A DNA stretch of 64,000 nucleotides from contig JAJKFJ010020838.1 of assembly GCA_027382625.1 (NCBI GenBank), positions 1 to 64,000 of the forward strand, written 5' to 3'. The notes below the pieces were generated by a model. It worked only from the letters and a program-made list of their open reading frames with translations, made no database searches and was not told the DNA's origin. Source of the DNA: Tetmemena sp. SeJ-2015. Lineage: Eukaryota; Ciliophora; Spirotrichea; Sporadotrichida; Oxytrichidae. Both the position numbers and the translations under genes were made by a program. This document shows, piece by piece, positions 49,823-61,688 of this stretch; within the stretch, counting starts at the first letter, position 1, and each line of letters opens with the position of its first letter.

Positions 49823-51062
49823 TCAAATCCTCTGAGTGACTCCTGCTCCCTTGGGATTCCAGTCCTTCCAGTCCTCCATGCGAGCTGTCTTCTGTCTTTC
49901 TCTCTCAAGGACTTCCTCACTGTCAGGATTTTCCTCCTCTTGCTGCCTCTTCATTTCCTCATCTCTTGACTATCTCTCCAAAGCGTCTGCCAGCTCCATA
50001 TCAGCCAATTCCTCGATAGACATAGTGGGTAGGATATGTCCTGGTTTGAAAACTTGATTCTTATACTACTCTCTTATATTCATGCGCTGCTCAACTATGT
50101 CTTGCTGCACATAGATCTTCTGGAACTGGTCTGGGTTTGACAAGTCAGCTGAGATAGACCCGTCTGGGCGCTGGCTGAGCAAATATGGAGCATCATCTTT
50201 TTTCTAAATAGCGTTTAATTTAAAATTGAATGCTTACGGGAATATGCACCACCGTCATGGGCTTGTAAACGTAGCCAGTCTTGTCAGCAGGTAATGGCTA
50301 GCCATGTGAGTCTTCTCTAGGGATAGTCTTCTGATACTCAAGTAGCTTGACCTCTTAGTTAACGATTGAAAGCTGCTCCAAGGATCTAAATACTGAGTAC
50401 TGCAGCATGCCCATATAGAATTCCCTCTTCATATCCTCATCCTTATAATCTCTGAGCAAGTCCAATTGCATTTCAATTTCTCTCTTTCTCCTTGCCTATG
50501 CGATCTTAGTGTTTCTGTTTGCAAAGTGGTCGAAGTTAGCAGGGCCATAGGTCTATGGTCCTCCCCTTAGTGAAACTTGGTCCTGAGCTTCCTCTCCTCC
50601 TTCGGCATCCTTGATGATTTGCTTGAATTGGTCCTTTTGTTCCTTCTCTAGAAGCCCATAGTGGTTCATGAGTTTCAAGTACTCTAGGTAGAAAGTCTAA
50701 GAAAGCTTGACTCTCTGGAATCTGTTGTCCATGATTCTGTTAAGAACATCTGCTTCGTAGTAGGGAGTCAACAACAGTCTATAGGAATAGTAATTATCAG
50801 GCAAGATGATTATGCTGAATGCAGTTTGCTTTTTCCGCCGAACTGTAAGCTTGACTTACCTTAGGTTGTCAGTCTCAATTTCCTTAAGCTCTTCATTGCT
50901 TGAAAAGACGTGCTCGCTCTAGATGCGGACGACGAGCTTCCTCAAATCTTCAAGGGTTTTGATGTAAGCCTCGTCACTGCAGTTGATGTAGTTGTTGTAG
51001 CCTAGGCACTGTTTCTCAAGTTCGTGGAACTGCTCTACTATCGTGAGTGAGTTGTTTTCCAT
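49823..51062 (-). CDS. TAP42: TAP42/alpha4 (IGBP1) family PP2A regulator
   Basis: Family members bind PP2A-type catalytic subunits and connect them to TOR signalling in the cytosol. The start MENNSLTIVEQFHELEKQC is followed by the helical N-terminal half. The TAP42 core is REREIEMQLDLL, with MKREFYMGMLQYSVFRSLEQL. The family's C-terminal signature is visible as FKPGHILPTMSIEEFADMEL, and near the end as TARMEDWKDWNPKG. TGA is at 49823. Two introns are plain: GTAAGT...TATAG (about 93 nt, near 50800) and a 34-nt one after MTVVHIP (near 50230). The length of about 380 residues fits the family. It is one of the cleanest genes in the window, with no IES needed. Confidence 0.9.
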
Positions 51063-51180
51063 TGCTTAGTTTCTATTTAAAATTGATTCCATTTCTATTA
51101 AGTCTAAGCATATTTAGCCATTTGTTCAAATGAGTGAGAAAGAGTTTAACCATCAATAAATTAACAAAGTAAAACATAGT

Positions 51181-52179
51181 TCACTGCTGGCCATTGTTTG
51201 GTCCTTGATTGGGTGGGTTGGCTCCTCCTCCGAACCCAAACATGTTTCCGAACATGTTCATCAAGTTAGCACCGATGAAAAATAATAAAATATTTTAGTT
51301 CTTGATGCCTGGTCCTCCATTGACTCCATTTTAGTCATCTCCATCTTCGTCTCCAATATAGATGTCTTCGTTCTCACCTATCTACTGCAGAATTGCTTCT
51401 TGCATAGCCAGCAACTCGTCCTCGCTCATGTTTTGCATGTCATTGTCAGCGATTAGGGGCATCTGCTGCTGCACTCTCATACCTGGCACTGGTGGTTGGT
51501 TATAACAATTGAAAGAAATATTGGGGATATACAGAGTGATATTAATGATAAGCTAGTTGATCATCTGTTGCAGTTGGTGAGCAGCCATCCCTGCCTCAGC
51601 TTGCACTTGTTCATTATGGTGGTGATGGTCATTTCCTTAGGGGCCTGCACCACCCATCAGCAATTCGTTTGGATTGATAAATAATTGATGGTAGTGAGGT
51701 CGTCAGTGAAGTCTGCCTGCTTGAGGGAGCGGTACCTGCTCAGAGCGAAGGGAGACTGAACTAAAGAGGTAAACTTAGCCACTACTAAGTCCCTTTCTAG
51801 ACTTCCTTCGTCTATCTTGTTCAGAACAAACCCAATTACTTCTTTAAGCCACCTATTCACAATCATCATTGATATATTTTAGCTTACAAAAGAACTTAGT
51901 CAGATGAGAAAAGAGTTGCTGATCTAGATACAAATATTGAGAATATCAAAATAGATCAATCATCTAATAGTAATTAATGAGAGAAAATAACAATTTAATA
52001 AAGTCATTAATTACCTTTGTCAGTGCAACAACGCACAGAGTTTTCATAAATACCTTATTTCTAATTTCATACTTGGGTGCAACTACCTGACTTATCCATT
52101 CATTCAAGTCTAGGTAGTTGATTGCTTGATAACTGCTAATATATATTGAGGTTTTCGCCATAGCTTTCCATAGCCCCAA
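51181..52179 (-). CDS. Unknown protein with Gly/Asn-rich tail
   Basis: The first exon (MGLWKAMAKTSIYISSYQ... from 52179, or the inner Met at 52161) stops at a GTAATTAATG donor. The second begins near NRWLKEVIGFVLNKIDEG. An 11-bp IES with pointer ATCAAT joins FTDDLTTIN to PNELLMGGAGPQ. The middle has a His run (NDHHHHNEQVQ) and an acidic helix (SEDELLAMQEAILQQIGENE), and the tail is MFGNMFGFGGGANPPNQGPN before TGA 51181. No family recognised. The upstream minus-strand frame runs into this gene without a TGA, so the boundary with the previous gene is uncertain. Confidence 0.6.
51679..51689 (-). other. IES, 11 bp, pointer ATCAAT
   Basis: Plus-strand ATTGAT lies at 51673-51678 and 51684-51689. 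Removal restores the frame across DDLTTINPNELLMGG and eliminates an early TGA. Confidence 0.75.
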
Positions 52180-52280
52180 TTCAATTAAATGATTTTAATA
52201 AATATTTTATCTTAAGTATTGTTTTTTGTTTACTAACAATGAAATGTATAAATGAATGTTTTGGCAAAGAGGAAGTTACC

Positions 52281-53830
52281 TCATTTAGGTGAGGAGAAGT
52301 GCATTTCCACTTTAGGATTGATTCATACTGTTAATGATAGATTAGTTTTGAGTGCTCCTCAACTTCCTCACTCCATTTCCATTCTACATAGTTTTCATCT
52401 ACACTTCAGAATAATAATAATATAAGTCAGAGTCCTGTTGAGTGGGATTCATTTAAAGACGGCTGTTACTGCTTTTAGTGTTAATATCATGTGCGAGATT
52501 CATCCTAAAGACACTTTCTTGACTTATCTTGGAGAGTGCTTTTCTAATCTTCTAAGCAGATTCAACACTCTGTAAGGAAGGCGTACCTTTCATTACACCG
52601 CTTTGATTGGAGGTACTGAAATTGTAGTTTTGATTACTCATCAGCTCGTTTTAGTTCCTTGACCCAAAGCCCTTGATAGGCTGAGGAGAGTGAACTCTAA
52701 ACTCACTCACCATACTCTTCTATTGCTGCAGCTAGTTCATCTAGTAAATCTGATCTTCTGTTAGAATGGGAGTCATTGAACTCTTAACTCTCATTGGCAT
52801 GTTTTGTTGCTACATTGGCTCATTTTATAGGTTGAAACTCATATTCATGCTCTTTATTTTAGCCTGGATGTTTTAGATTTACTCATAGGCTACAGATGAG
52901 CTCTGCATTTCGTTAGCTGACTATTATGATAAACTAAGAGACATAAAAGTTATTGAAACTCTAGAATTGCTTCATTGTTTACTAAGTTAATAGAATGGCC
53001 TCCAGAGTAAGCTCTAGATTCTTGAGTGCTAGAGTTGATAGTCGAAATATTTATTACATATGTGAAATATTTCTCTACTCCATCAAGTTGGAAAAGTCAT
53101 GGTTGATCTTTTTCTTGACTGAGCTGTTTTGAGTTATTTGATGAGTAGAGCTGTTGTTTCTCTGTATAACTTTTCTATGACTCTGCCCGCCTATAGGGCT
53201 TGAGCAGCTTGTGGACTGTTAATTTCTAAAACAAGAATAATTTCTACTACTATGTCGCTGCTAAAGTATAGGAATCTAATCTTGACTTTCGCTTGCTTTG
53301 TTATGAAAGTGTTGACTCTGCTCATTCTTCCTTTGACTGAATGAAGCTGTTCCATTTTGGACCCTCTCCTCTTGCCTTTTAATTTACTTGGAGAAATCCA
53401 GCTTGATCCTAATCGCCTCTTCCTCTTGGCTTTATTTCCTGAGTTATTTGACTTGAGATTAATCCTCAGCCTATAACTCTTCATAGTATGGCTCAAAGCA
53501 CTTAGAGTCATAGCTATCTTAAGTTTCATATCTAAGATTTAACTCCTCTGGGTAGTAAGGCTCTTTGGCTTTAGCTTTTGAGTCTTTGCGAAGAGATGAC
53601 TAGCTGTTTTCCTTTACTATATTACAATATAAATATTGCTTTGGCTCTATTTCTAGAGAACCAACTCTTCATCTATAAACTCTGATATTAAAGCCTTGCT
53701 TTAAATCTTCTACTCTGAGAGCTTGTAGCGAGGCTTATCAGTTTTAGAAATTACTCTATGAGTTGCTTTTCCTTTGTTTATAATTGTAATCTACTGTTAT
53801 GGCAGTTGATGGGTGAGAATAGTAGACTAG
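52281..53830 (-). CDS. Unknown Gln/Ser/charged protein
   Basis: Coding style is evident from the Gln-rich, charged frames (KPRYKLSEQKIQSKALISEF near 53720, KAKEPYYPEELNLRYETQDS near 53550, QEEEAIRIKLDFSKQIKRQE near 53400). Frame changes between blocks indicate IESs that I could not place. Neither end is firm: no convincing start was found at about 53830, and the TGA at 52281 depends on an unplaced IES. No domain recognised. The tRNA gene lies about 50 bp upstream on the opposite strand. Confidence 0.5.
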
Positions 53831-53881
53831 TCTTTTTGAATAGGCTTACTTAAGATGAGAGAAGAGGAGGTGGTCGGTTGA

Positions 53882-53952
53882 ACCTCCATGGTGTAAGGGT
53901 AGCACATGGGACTCTAAATCCTTTGGTCAGAGTTCGAATCTCTGTGGAGGTA
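53882..53952 (+). tRNA. tRNA-Gln(CUA), reading UAG as glutamine
   Basis: The cloverleaf folds fully. A perfect 7-bp acceptor stem pairs 53882-53888 with 53945-53951, the D arm is GTGT...GCAC, and the T arm is CAGAG-TTCGAAT-CTCTG. The seven-base anticodon loop CTCTAAA has anticodon CTA at 53914-53916. The sequence closely resembles ciliate UAG-reading tRNA-Gln. The anticodon stem is weak: one T-T mismatch at its base and one G-T pair. The internal B box (AGTTCGAATCT) is good. Confidence 0.93.
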
Positions 53953-53955
53953 GGC

Positions 53956-53961
53956 TTTTTT
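53956..53961 (+). terminator. RNA polymerase III terminator of the tRNA
   Basis: A run of six T starts four bases after the discriminator base, as expected for Pol III termination. Confidence 0.85.
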
Positions 53962-54067
53962 CTCCTCCTCAATTTATCCTTCATTTTAGTTTTTCTAAAA
54001 CTAACTTGGCTTTAAGGAGGTTTTAGTAGTTCTTTTAGTAATCAGTTTTTCTTTGAGATGTTGCTTG

Positions 54068-55496
54068 TCACTGTTAGGAGGAATTAATATAAAATGCTTT
54101 AAGAGGCTATGCTATATTCAGATAAGTTTAAGTTTTGGAAGGAGTCATGAAAGAAGACAGAAAAGAAGACTCCGTTGTGGGTGTTAAATCTTCTCTGTCA
54201 TAATCGTTCTTGCTTTCTTCCACTGTCTTTCCTTCCTTAAATAAAATAATATTTAAAAGTCACAAGTAATTTATAAGCAATAGCAATAGTTTCAAATATT
54301 TCCCCTAATTTAGAAGAATCTCTAGCTTTAATTTCCAAAATTATTGAGAATCTAATAAAAATATTTGTGCTTGCCTAAGAATATAATTTGCTCCTTGAGA
54401 TGTCTGTTTCTTTGATTTACCTTGTTTCTAGAAGCAACAGCTGTGCCCTTCTAATTGAATTTTTAGCCTAAATAGCCATTGTTTAGCAAATATAATATTT
54501 GGAAGAGACTCAAGATACTACTCAATTTTTTTGGATTCTAATATCTCTTTTTCAGATTCGTTGCTTTGAGGATCCCTTTTTAACTATTGTACTGACTATT
54601 CAGCAAATAGTTGCTTTTTGCTCTTTGGCTGAATAGGAGTTTTAGAATAGTGAGATAAACTAGTAGTTGATCCGGGGTTGCTGTTCTGAACATAGGATAT
54701 CTTAAAAGTTGAAGTCATCTTTAAACTCTTGGCCACACCCATCTCCTCCTTCAAGTTATTTTAAGAGAATGAAAAATCGAATCCTTGACAATTATTTAGC
54801 AAATAATAATTTACAGACCGTCCACATCTTAATGCTGCTGGATATCTTTGGCATTAGAGTATTATAATACCTTTAGATTTTGATACGCCTCAGAGGGAGA
54901 TTCTTTTTGTATAAACTGCTTTTATTGAGTTCTGTTCATCTTTGCATTATTCACGTTTTGCGTATCTTAGCGCTTCTGAGAGCTTGGATCTTATTTCACG
55001 TCATCGTTGTCCCCATCTTATTTACCAAAGGTTTACTATCTCTGAGTAGGAACATTCTGAACTGTAGAATTTACTCTCTCTTTTATTATTGACCAGCTTG
55101 GATATTATAGAGTTGCTGATAGTTAACTTGATATTGAATTTAACTAGTGGGAAGCAGAGGAGGAAGAGAAGATTTCCTTGTTGAAAAAACATTATCATGA
55201 GTCTGTTTAGCCTTTTAGCTGTCCAACTTATTAGCGTCTCTAGATTTCTCTAGGCTTCTGCATGTCCCAATAACTTACTCCTCCTTTAGAGTTGAGATTG
55301 AGCCTGCTTGTTGAAAGGAAATGTTTTTATAAGTTCTCATTTCACTCATGATTTTGATAGGAGTTTAGCCACGTTAAGTCTTGGCAGGTTGCTAGAAACC
55401 TTTAGTGGTCTGAATTTGGATACTTCTATTAACCTAGTTGTCTATTACTTTAGATAAACGAAACAGTGATTTTCCTCCTTTCTGTTGATATCGCAT
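54068..55496 (-). CDS. Unknown Gln/Ser-rich protein
   Basis: ATG 55496 starts a long Gln-rich frame (MRYQQKGGKSLFRLSKVIDN) of about 145 codons with TAA/TAG read as Gln. A frame change near 55090, probably an IES, leads to VNSTVQNVPTQRQQTFGKQD. Later blocks include EEMGVAKSLKMTSTFKISYV and the C-terminal EGKTVEESKNDYDREDLTPT, with TGA at 54068. AT-rich gaps at about 54240-54420 and 54790-54830 separate the coding blocks. No domain recognised; low-complexity composition suggests a regulatory or scaffold protein (guess). Confidence 0.6.
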
Positions 55497-56359
55497 TCTT
55501 TGGCTAGACTTATAAAAATATATCAATAAATTACTCCATTAACCCCTTAAATTAGGATAGAAAGTAAAACATTGCTCAATCTTTTATGTACATCACTTTT
55601 CCCTGAATATATATATATAACTTAAGACTTAGCAGTAACAAGTATTATACAAGTTTTATATTATAATTTAAAAAGCAGGAATTTAATTTTGTAAACTCAG
55701 GATTATATCATCTTTGTGAGTTATCATAAAAAAGTGAGCAAATGGAGATGCAACTAAATAAATAGGTTACTTATTTTATTTTAATTGTCTCTTTCCTAAA
55801 CTATAACTGGAAGATTTTTTTGTTTAAGATAACTGTCTATTATATGATTTTCTATAGATTTCTAATATGTTTAATGGATATCAATATTAGTTTACCAACA
55901 GAGGATGCAAAATTAAATGATTTGAGAGTTCATCATTCGTTAGAAATAAGATGACAGGATTAGATCACTAATTTACCATTATTATTTTTAATGGGGTTTA
56001 TTGTGTCTTGGCGCAATATTTTCAGAGGGGAGTTAAATATCTGTGATGTTAAGCTCTTTACTATTTCTTTGCTTTCCGTTATATCTATTGTTCGTATTTA
56101 CTATCATACTCTCAAGATATAATTAAAATGTAAAATGCTAATATAAATATAAGCTATTATAAACTTCAGATGCAGTTTAAAATATTCCATCTAAATGTTT
56201 TGAATTAATAAAAATCCACAGCAAAAAAGCAATTCGAAATCACACATTTTCGAATGGTCATATTCAACTAAATAAACCAAAACATAAAATAATTTCTTAT
56301 TGTATCTTTCTTATAAAATTATTACTTTAGGTTTGAAACATTTATTCCAAATTAATAAA
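55497..56359. other. AT-rich stretch, no gene seen
   Basis: About 860 bp of AT-rich sequence between two minus-strand genes, with no frame of coding character and no obvious repeat. It may be intergenic or germline-limited. Confidence 0.4.
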
Positions 56360-57838
56360 TCAAGTCCTTTAAAAATAATTTACCTATACTCTGATTCGGA
56401 ATTAATAAAACCCAAATCAAAATGATTGCTATTTACTACTGATCTGACTTGAGAGCTTGAATCATTTGAGATAACTGTCTATCCTTTGGTTAATATGCTC
56501 ATAATCTTAGTGTGAGGGTCATCTATAGCATCTATGGTAGACTTCCTCTTTTGGTTGACATCTAGGACAGGCGGTGACATCGAATTCTGAGATACTGGTG
56601 AATTAATGAAATTCGAGAATGCGAATGGTTATGACATAATAGTGCCCATCGTTCCCTGATTAAGATATTTTTAGCTGGGGGACATCTTCAACCGTAGATT
56701 AGTCAGATCAATATTTGTGGCTGGCAGCTCCTTTTAAGGTTGAGGAACAAGCTGGAATTGAACAGCCTCCTATGATTCATGAATCAGTGTCTTGTTCGGG
56801 TTTAGAGCCAGAAACTTCTAGCGAGGACTGATAGATTAGTTTCTATAAGACAGAACAAGTGGTTTTAAGAAAAATAATAAGCATATTTTAAATGTAAAGT
56901 TCTTAAGAGAAAGGTTCATGATTATTTAAGTCTTGAATTCTGGGCTGAACTGAATATTTTCTGTCAATGAAGGATCTAGATTTATCTTAACATGGAAGAT
57001 TCTATAAGAAAGTATTTACAAACAAATAATCTTTAAAAATGCTTCGAACCTATTGAAACCTTAGAGAACTTCATATTTAATTTTTACTAATTCTACTTCA
57101 GCTCGGACTTTTATCATTTGCCAAAATTTAATTTATCTAATATAATCAACTGCATATTTGTATATTTTAAAACTAGGATTTGATGTTTAATATTATTAAA
57201 AAAGAAATATATCTTTATTTTAAAGAGTTTTCTTAAATAAATATTAAATAGAGAGGATGAATAATGAAAAATTATTTGCAAGGCATAAAATATCCCTCGA
57301 ACAATTGTATCAACTTACTTTAATTTAGTTAATGACTAAATAATAAAAAAATTTAAATTTATTAATTAATAAATACACTTTCTTTTAAAATTTACTTCTT
57401 GATCTTTATTAATACGAGGTGGATCCATCTCGTCGAATATAGCCAAGCGAGGATTGGATTTTTTCTTTAAAATAACTGGTCTCAGTCTAGGATTTACGCG
57501 CTCTCCCTCTCTCGCAGATTTGATTTGAAATCCTTGAGCTCCTGCAAGACTGTTGCTATCTTGGTTTATAAAATCTCCCGCGAACACTTGAGGATCACTC
57601 TTCATAATCCGAAAGTTACGAAACAAGAAATATATATTTATTTGCGTAGTTTATTAGCGAAAGGATCTTTGATATTTAATTTTTATTACTAAACGCTTAA
57701 TTACCCATTTAGAATGATTACCTGCATTGCTATTCAATTTACTAACTTCAACTTTAGCTTTGGAGGAATCTAAGCCAATAGTGTTTAAGGCATTTAATGT
57801 GCTGACGAAGAGGGTTCAAGCTTTTCTGAACTATCCAT
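56360..57838 (-). CDS. Unknown protein, IES-rich gene
   Basis: The N-terminal block starts at ATG 57838 (MDSSEKLEPSSSAH). A frame change leads to STLNALNTIGLDSSKAKVEV, followed by a GT-AG intron into DPFANKLRK. The next block is DPQVFAGDFINQDSNSLAGA and RVNPRLRPVILKKKSNPRLA (57600-57400). After a 300-bp AT-rich gap come KYEVLQGFNRFEAFLK and DPSLTENIQFSPEF. A further gap leads to a Ser/Pro/Gln-rich end with PVLDVNQKRKSTIDAIDDPH. A 17-nt intron before the last codons gives a stop at TGA 56360. No family recognised. Confidence 0.55.
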
Positions 57839-58005
57839 TAATTTTAAGATTGTTTAATTATTTCCATCACTCCTCTCCTTCGTCTCAATATGTAGAGTAA
57901 ATTGAATGAATAAGAAAATGAAATCATCATTCTGTTTCATTTCATTTAGATAAATTAATTAAGGATGCTCTATTTGATCTTTGTCTCATTGTGCAACTTC
58001 TCTCC

Positions 58006-58287
58006 TCATAGATCTTCTGGAGGGTATATGGGGTGTTCAATAGCATGTTTTGGCCAAAATCTCATAGAATCGTCCATTACTTCAGGTGGATAAGAACATC
58101 CCAGGAAATATGCACTCTTAAACACATTCATCAATACTATAGCTCTCTCTTCACTCTCCCCGTTCTTTACAGCCTCAGTATAAACATGTAGCTTCATTTA
58201 AAATTGCTTCTCAGTCTCTTGCTGCTCTTTTTAAGGTATATTAGAAGCCACTGCAGTTGTAGTTGTTGCTTTCTATTCCTCAGACAT
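58006..58287 (-). CDS. Small protein with XTBD (CDKN2AIP/XRN2-binding) similarity
   Basis: A complete, uninterrupted 93-residue frame from ATG 58287 to TGA 58006 has TAG and TAA used as Gln. After a Thr/Gln-rich start the ordered part contains AIVLMNVFKSAYFLGCSYPP followed by EVMDDSMRF. The FLGCSY core with preceding V/M-N-V-F matches the XTBD domain of CDKN2AIP, NKRF and CDKN2AIPNL, which binds the nuclear exonuclease XRN2. The size is similar to CDKN2AIPNL. The match is by eye over about 30 residues. Confidence 0.6.
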
Positions 58288-58397
58288 TTTAGGATTTAAT
58301 AAATAGTATATTATAAGTTGATATATTAAGTTAGCTTGAACAATAATCTTTAAGAAATTAATTAAACAAGATAATCAGCTCTTTAGGTGAAAGTAGT

Positions 58398-59763
58398 TCA
58401 GCTGAAAGCTTTCTCTGGGATCCAAACTACTAAATTCTAGCAGGCACTGATTAGCATGAAGTAGACATGCGAGAATTTGACACAAGCTACTGTGCTAGGA
58501 TGGAATTCCATGAGTTGGGTCTCTTTGCCATTTTCTATATTCCAGAAGATAATCTTCTTGTTGTCAGAGCCACTCACCACAAAGCGGGAGTCAGGGGTGA
58601 ATCCTGCCTCCAATGGCGTGCCAGTCTCATTGATGTTAGCGGAGAATTTATGCATCTATATTAAATTTAGAGGGAGAACTTTTCAAAGTGAATGAATGAA
58701 ATTTAAATCTTGAAATTCGCCTTACCAGTTTACCATCAAAGGCATCGATCAAGCAGATTGTGTTTTCTGAAGTTCCAAGGAGAATGAATTAACCATTTGA
58801 GCTGAACTTTAGGAACTTTACTTCGGGCAAATCATCAAAGTTGAAAATGCTGAAAGGTTTCTAAAGACGAATTATTAGAGATAAAGAACGAACAAAAAAT
58901 CAATGGTAAGGTTTAGGATGCACTTACATTTTCATAGCTGCCAGCATTAAACAAGTGGATTTGCTACATTTGGCCGCTCTCACTCGTCCTCTCTTCTTTT
59001 GAGAATAGACAGGCAAGAACATTTCCTGAGTTGTCGAAGCAAGCTGCTTTACTCTTGTTTACTCTGAGAATGCACTGCTTTTTCTCGTATTCCCAAACTC
59101 TGGTGGTGTTGTCCTTAGCGCATGAGACAAAAGTAGAGTTAAGAGGATTGACGTCGAGATGAGTGATAGTGTCAGTGTGACCGATGAAAGAGCAGAGGAT
59201 ATTGTTGTCGTGGAGAGACCAGTACATAATGCGGTAGTTGTTGTCTCTTTTGGAGGCGCATAAAATGCACTTGTTATGGTGAGTGAATCTTACCAAATCC
59301 ACACCGTATCTCTTAGAGTAGTAGGTGTTCACTTTGCTAATCAAAAAGTAAGTTTAAGAAGATAGGAGCTTAAGATCTAAAGTAGTTTGAAATTAAGCTA
59401 AGATGAAGCTAGAATCCTTGAATACTTACTCTCCCCTCTCTAGATCATACAACGATACTGAGTTGTCTTCACACCCTGCAACAAGGTACTTTCCGTCATG
59501 AGATAAACTTAAAAATCTTAACTTATTTATAAATTTCCTACTACTAATATTTATAACCTTTTATAATTTTGCTTAAATTTCTTTTATTAATATAATTTAA
59601 ATGATTTGCTATACGTTGATGGTTTATGTCGATAGAGTTGACCTCTTTTTGCTAAATTGCATGAATTAGTTTTGAATATTTTTACAAAATTTTTGAAGAT
59701 GAGGGCAGGCTTGAGCGACTCAATTAATTGCTCAGTAATAGGGACTGGAGTAGATGAGTCCAT
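58398..59763 (-). CDS. WDR82: WD40 protein WDR82/Swd2 (COMPASS subunit)
   Basis: WDR82/Swd2 is a beta-propeller subunit that ties the SET1/COMPASS histone H3K4 methylase and the 3'-end machinery to RNA polymerase II. Family-specific blocks are visible in order: SLSHDGKYLVAGCEDNSVSL; KRYGVDLVRFTHHNKCILCA; YWSLHDNNILCSFIGHTDTI; NPLNSTFVSCAKDNTTRVWE; TPLEAGFTPDSRFVVSGSDN; and the family ending NLVVWIP near the C-terminus. TGA is at 58398. Tryptophans are all TGG, and Gln codons include TAG (SGQMQQIHLF). The start at ATG 59763 gives MDSSTPVPITEQLIESLKPA, which fits the family's first helix. Introns or AT-rich gaps occur near 59520-59660, 59345-59430, 58865-58930 and 58660-58730. Confidence 0.9.
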
Positions 59764-61688
59764 TGATTAGAGTTGTAAAATTATATATTAATTTATTTAA
59801 TGAAAATTTAATTTCACACTGATTTTATTGTTTAGCTTTGGGGTTAATATCTTCCATAAAATATATTGATTAAGGGAAATAATAAACGCGCACTAAAACT
59901 TAAAATACATCCAGAAAGGATAGAACAAAGAATAAAATGATTTAGCAGCACTTACTCAGAATGGCAGACAAAATTAATTTAAAATAATTTTTAATAAATA
60001 AAAAAAATTATAATTAAATCATATCTTTGTAATTAAGATATAAACCTTTGGTCTATTTCTGAAAAAGAAAAAGAATAGACAGAAAATATGTAAAATAAAT
60101 ATGATATAGCACTCTTTTAAATCATTATGATATTAATTTAATCTTCTTCTATTGGTTTCTTAGTAATCAGTTATAATTCAAGATTTTTTATGAGATAGAG
60201 GCAAAAACATTTAGGACACCTCTTCCTCACCAATTTGAAAATTTTAATTTGATGTAAAAAATGGATGCTTGCTGACTAAAACAACGATATCAAATCCATT
60301 TAAAAATTTAATATGACACGCACAATATAATGCTCCATAGGGCCTTGTCTAAATTAAGAAAGTGTTTGATTGCGATAATAAAATATTTAGAACTTCCAAC
60401 CACACTATTGCACACACAAATTTACAATCAATTATTTAAATCAAATGATTTTGACAATAAAAATTAGGAAATAATTGTTCATATGAGTACATGATCTGAT
60501 CTAAATTCAAGAAAATTATTAAGCTAAACACATTCACTTATAGTATTTGAAAATTCTTGTTAAATTAAAAGTTTATTAAGATGGATTAATAATCATCATA
60601 GCACTAGCAACTCTAAAACTCACTCAGGAACTCTCTTAGCCACTATAAAGATGACTTCATTATAACAAAATATGCAATTTTATCTTACTTTTTATCTTCA
60701 CCTCAATTTAGCAAATAGAAAACGAGGATTATCAAGACATCAATTTTCATCCTGGGTCAATCAAAAAACCTAATTTTAATCTTATTTGATACCTAGAAGT
60801 AAAGTGCAAAAGTCTAGGATTAAGCAAACTCTAACAAATAAACCTTACTAAGGTGTAAAGGGCATAGCTCTATAGAATCCTGTGCAGCAATCCACTCTCG
60901 GAGTAAAGCAAAATAAAATATTGGAGCGGACTTTGAAAGAAGTTAACCAATAATTTCAAGATAATCTGGAATTGGAGGATGAGAATTTCAGTTTTCCTTG
61001 AAATTTATTGCAGCCTTTTCCGTCAGAGGTGATAGTCGATAATAAATATGTCAACATAAGCAGTGAAAAACCATTTATAAGATGTGTTTTGATTGGTATT
61101 AAATTGAATTTACTTTCAAGCCAACTTAAGAGTAACTTGAGGCTCAAGGGGATATGTCTATGGAGATGAGCCAAGGCAATTTACTTCCTAAATAGCAATC
61201 TAGTTTATATAATGAAATCGCTGTGCCTAAATAAATCAATTTTGACTTTTAATATGACATCAATATAATTATTATTTGAATTGGATTTTCTTTTAATTTA
61301 ACTACTATCTTAAGTTTAAATTTTAGTTTAGGAGAGCAGTGGGGCTATCTTTAAGAATTCATCACAACACCTTTCCCCCTTAAACGTAACAGATAAATCT
61401 AAAATTGATGGTTTTAACTAAGTAAATATCAGAAAGCCAACTCTAATAATTTTAAATGTAAACTCGTGAAGGAATTGATCAGGACTACTCGGGAGTATAG
61501 AGAAGGAAGAAAAGTGGAAACGCGCTGATTTCAATTGCTCAGTCATATCGGGAAGGCCCAAAGTCTAAAAGGAGTAACTAAGTTAACGTTTCACTGAGAG
61601 ATTAATAAGTGGATTTGTTTTATATTTTTTGGATAATACATAATAGAATCAGCACTAATCACTTATGAAATAATAGTTTCTTAATTTT
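59764..61688. other. AT-rich stretch, no gene seen
   Basis: Almost 2 kb of AT-rich sequence. The 72-residue minus-strand frame at 60956-61174 has no recognisable features. No long inverted repeat or match to the repeat family of the first 10 kb was noticed. It holds the 5' regions of two divergent genes and possibly germline-limited DNA. Confidence 0.4.
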
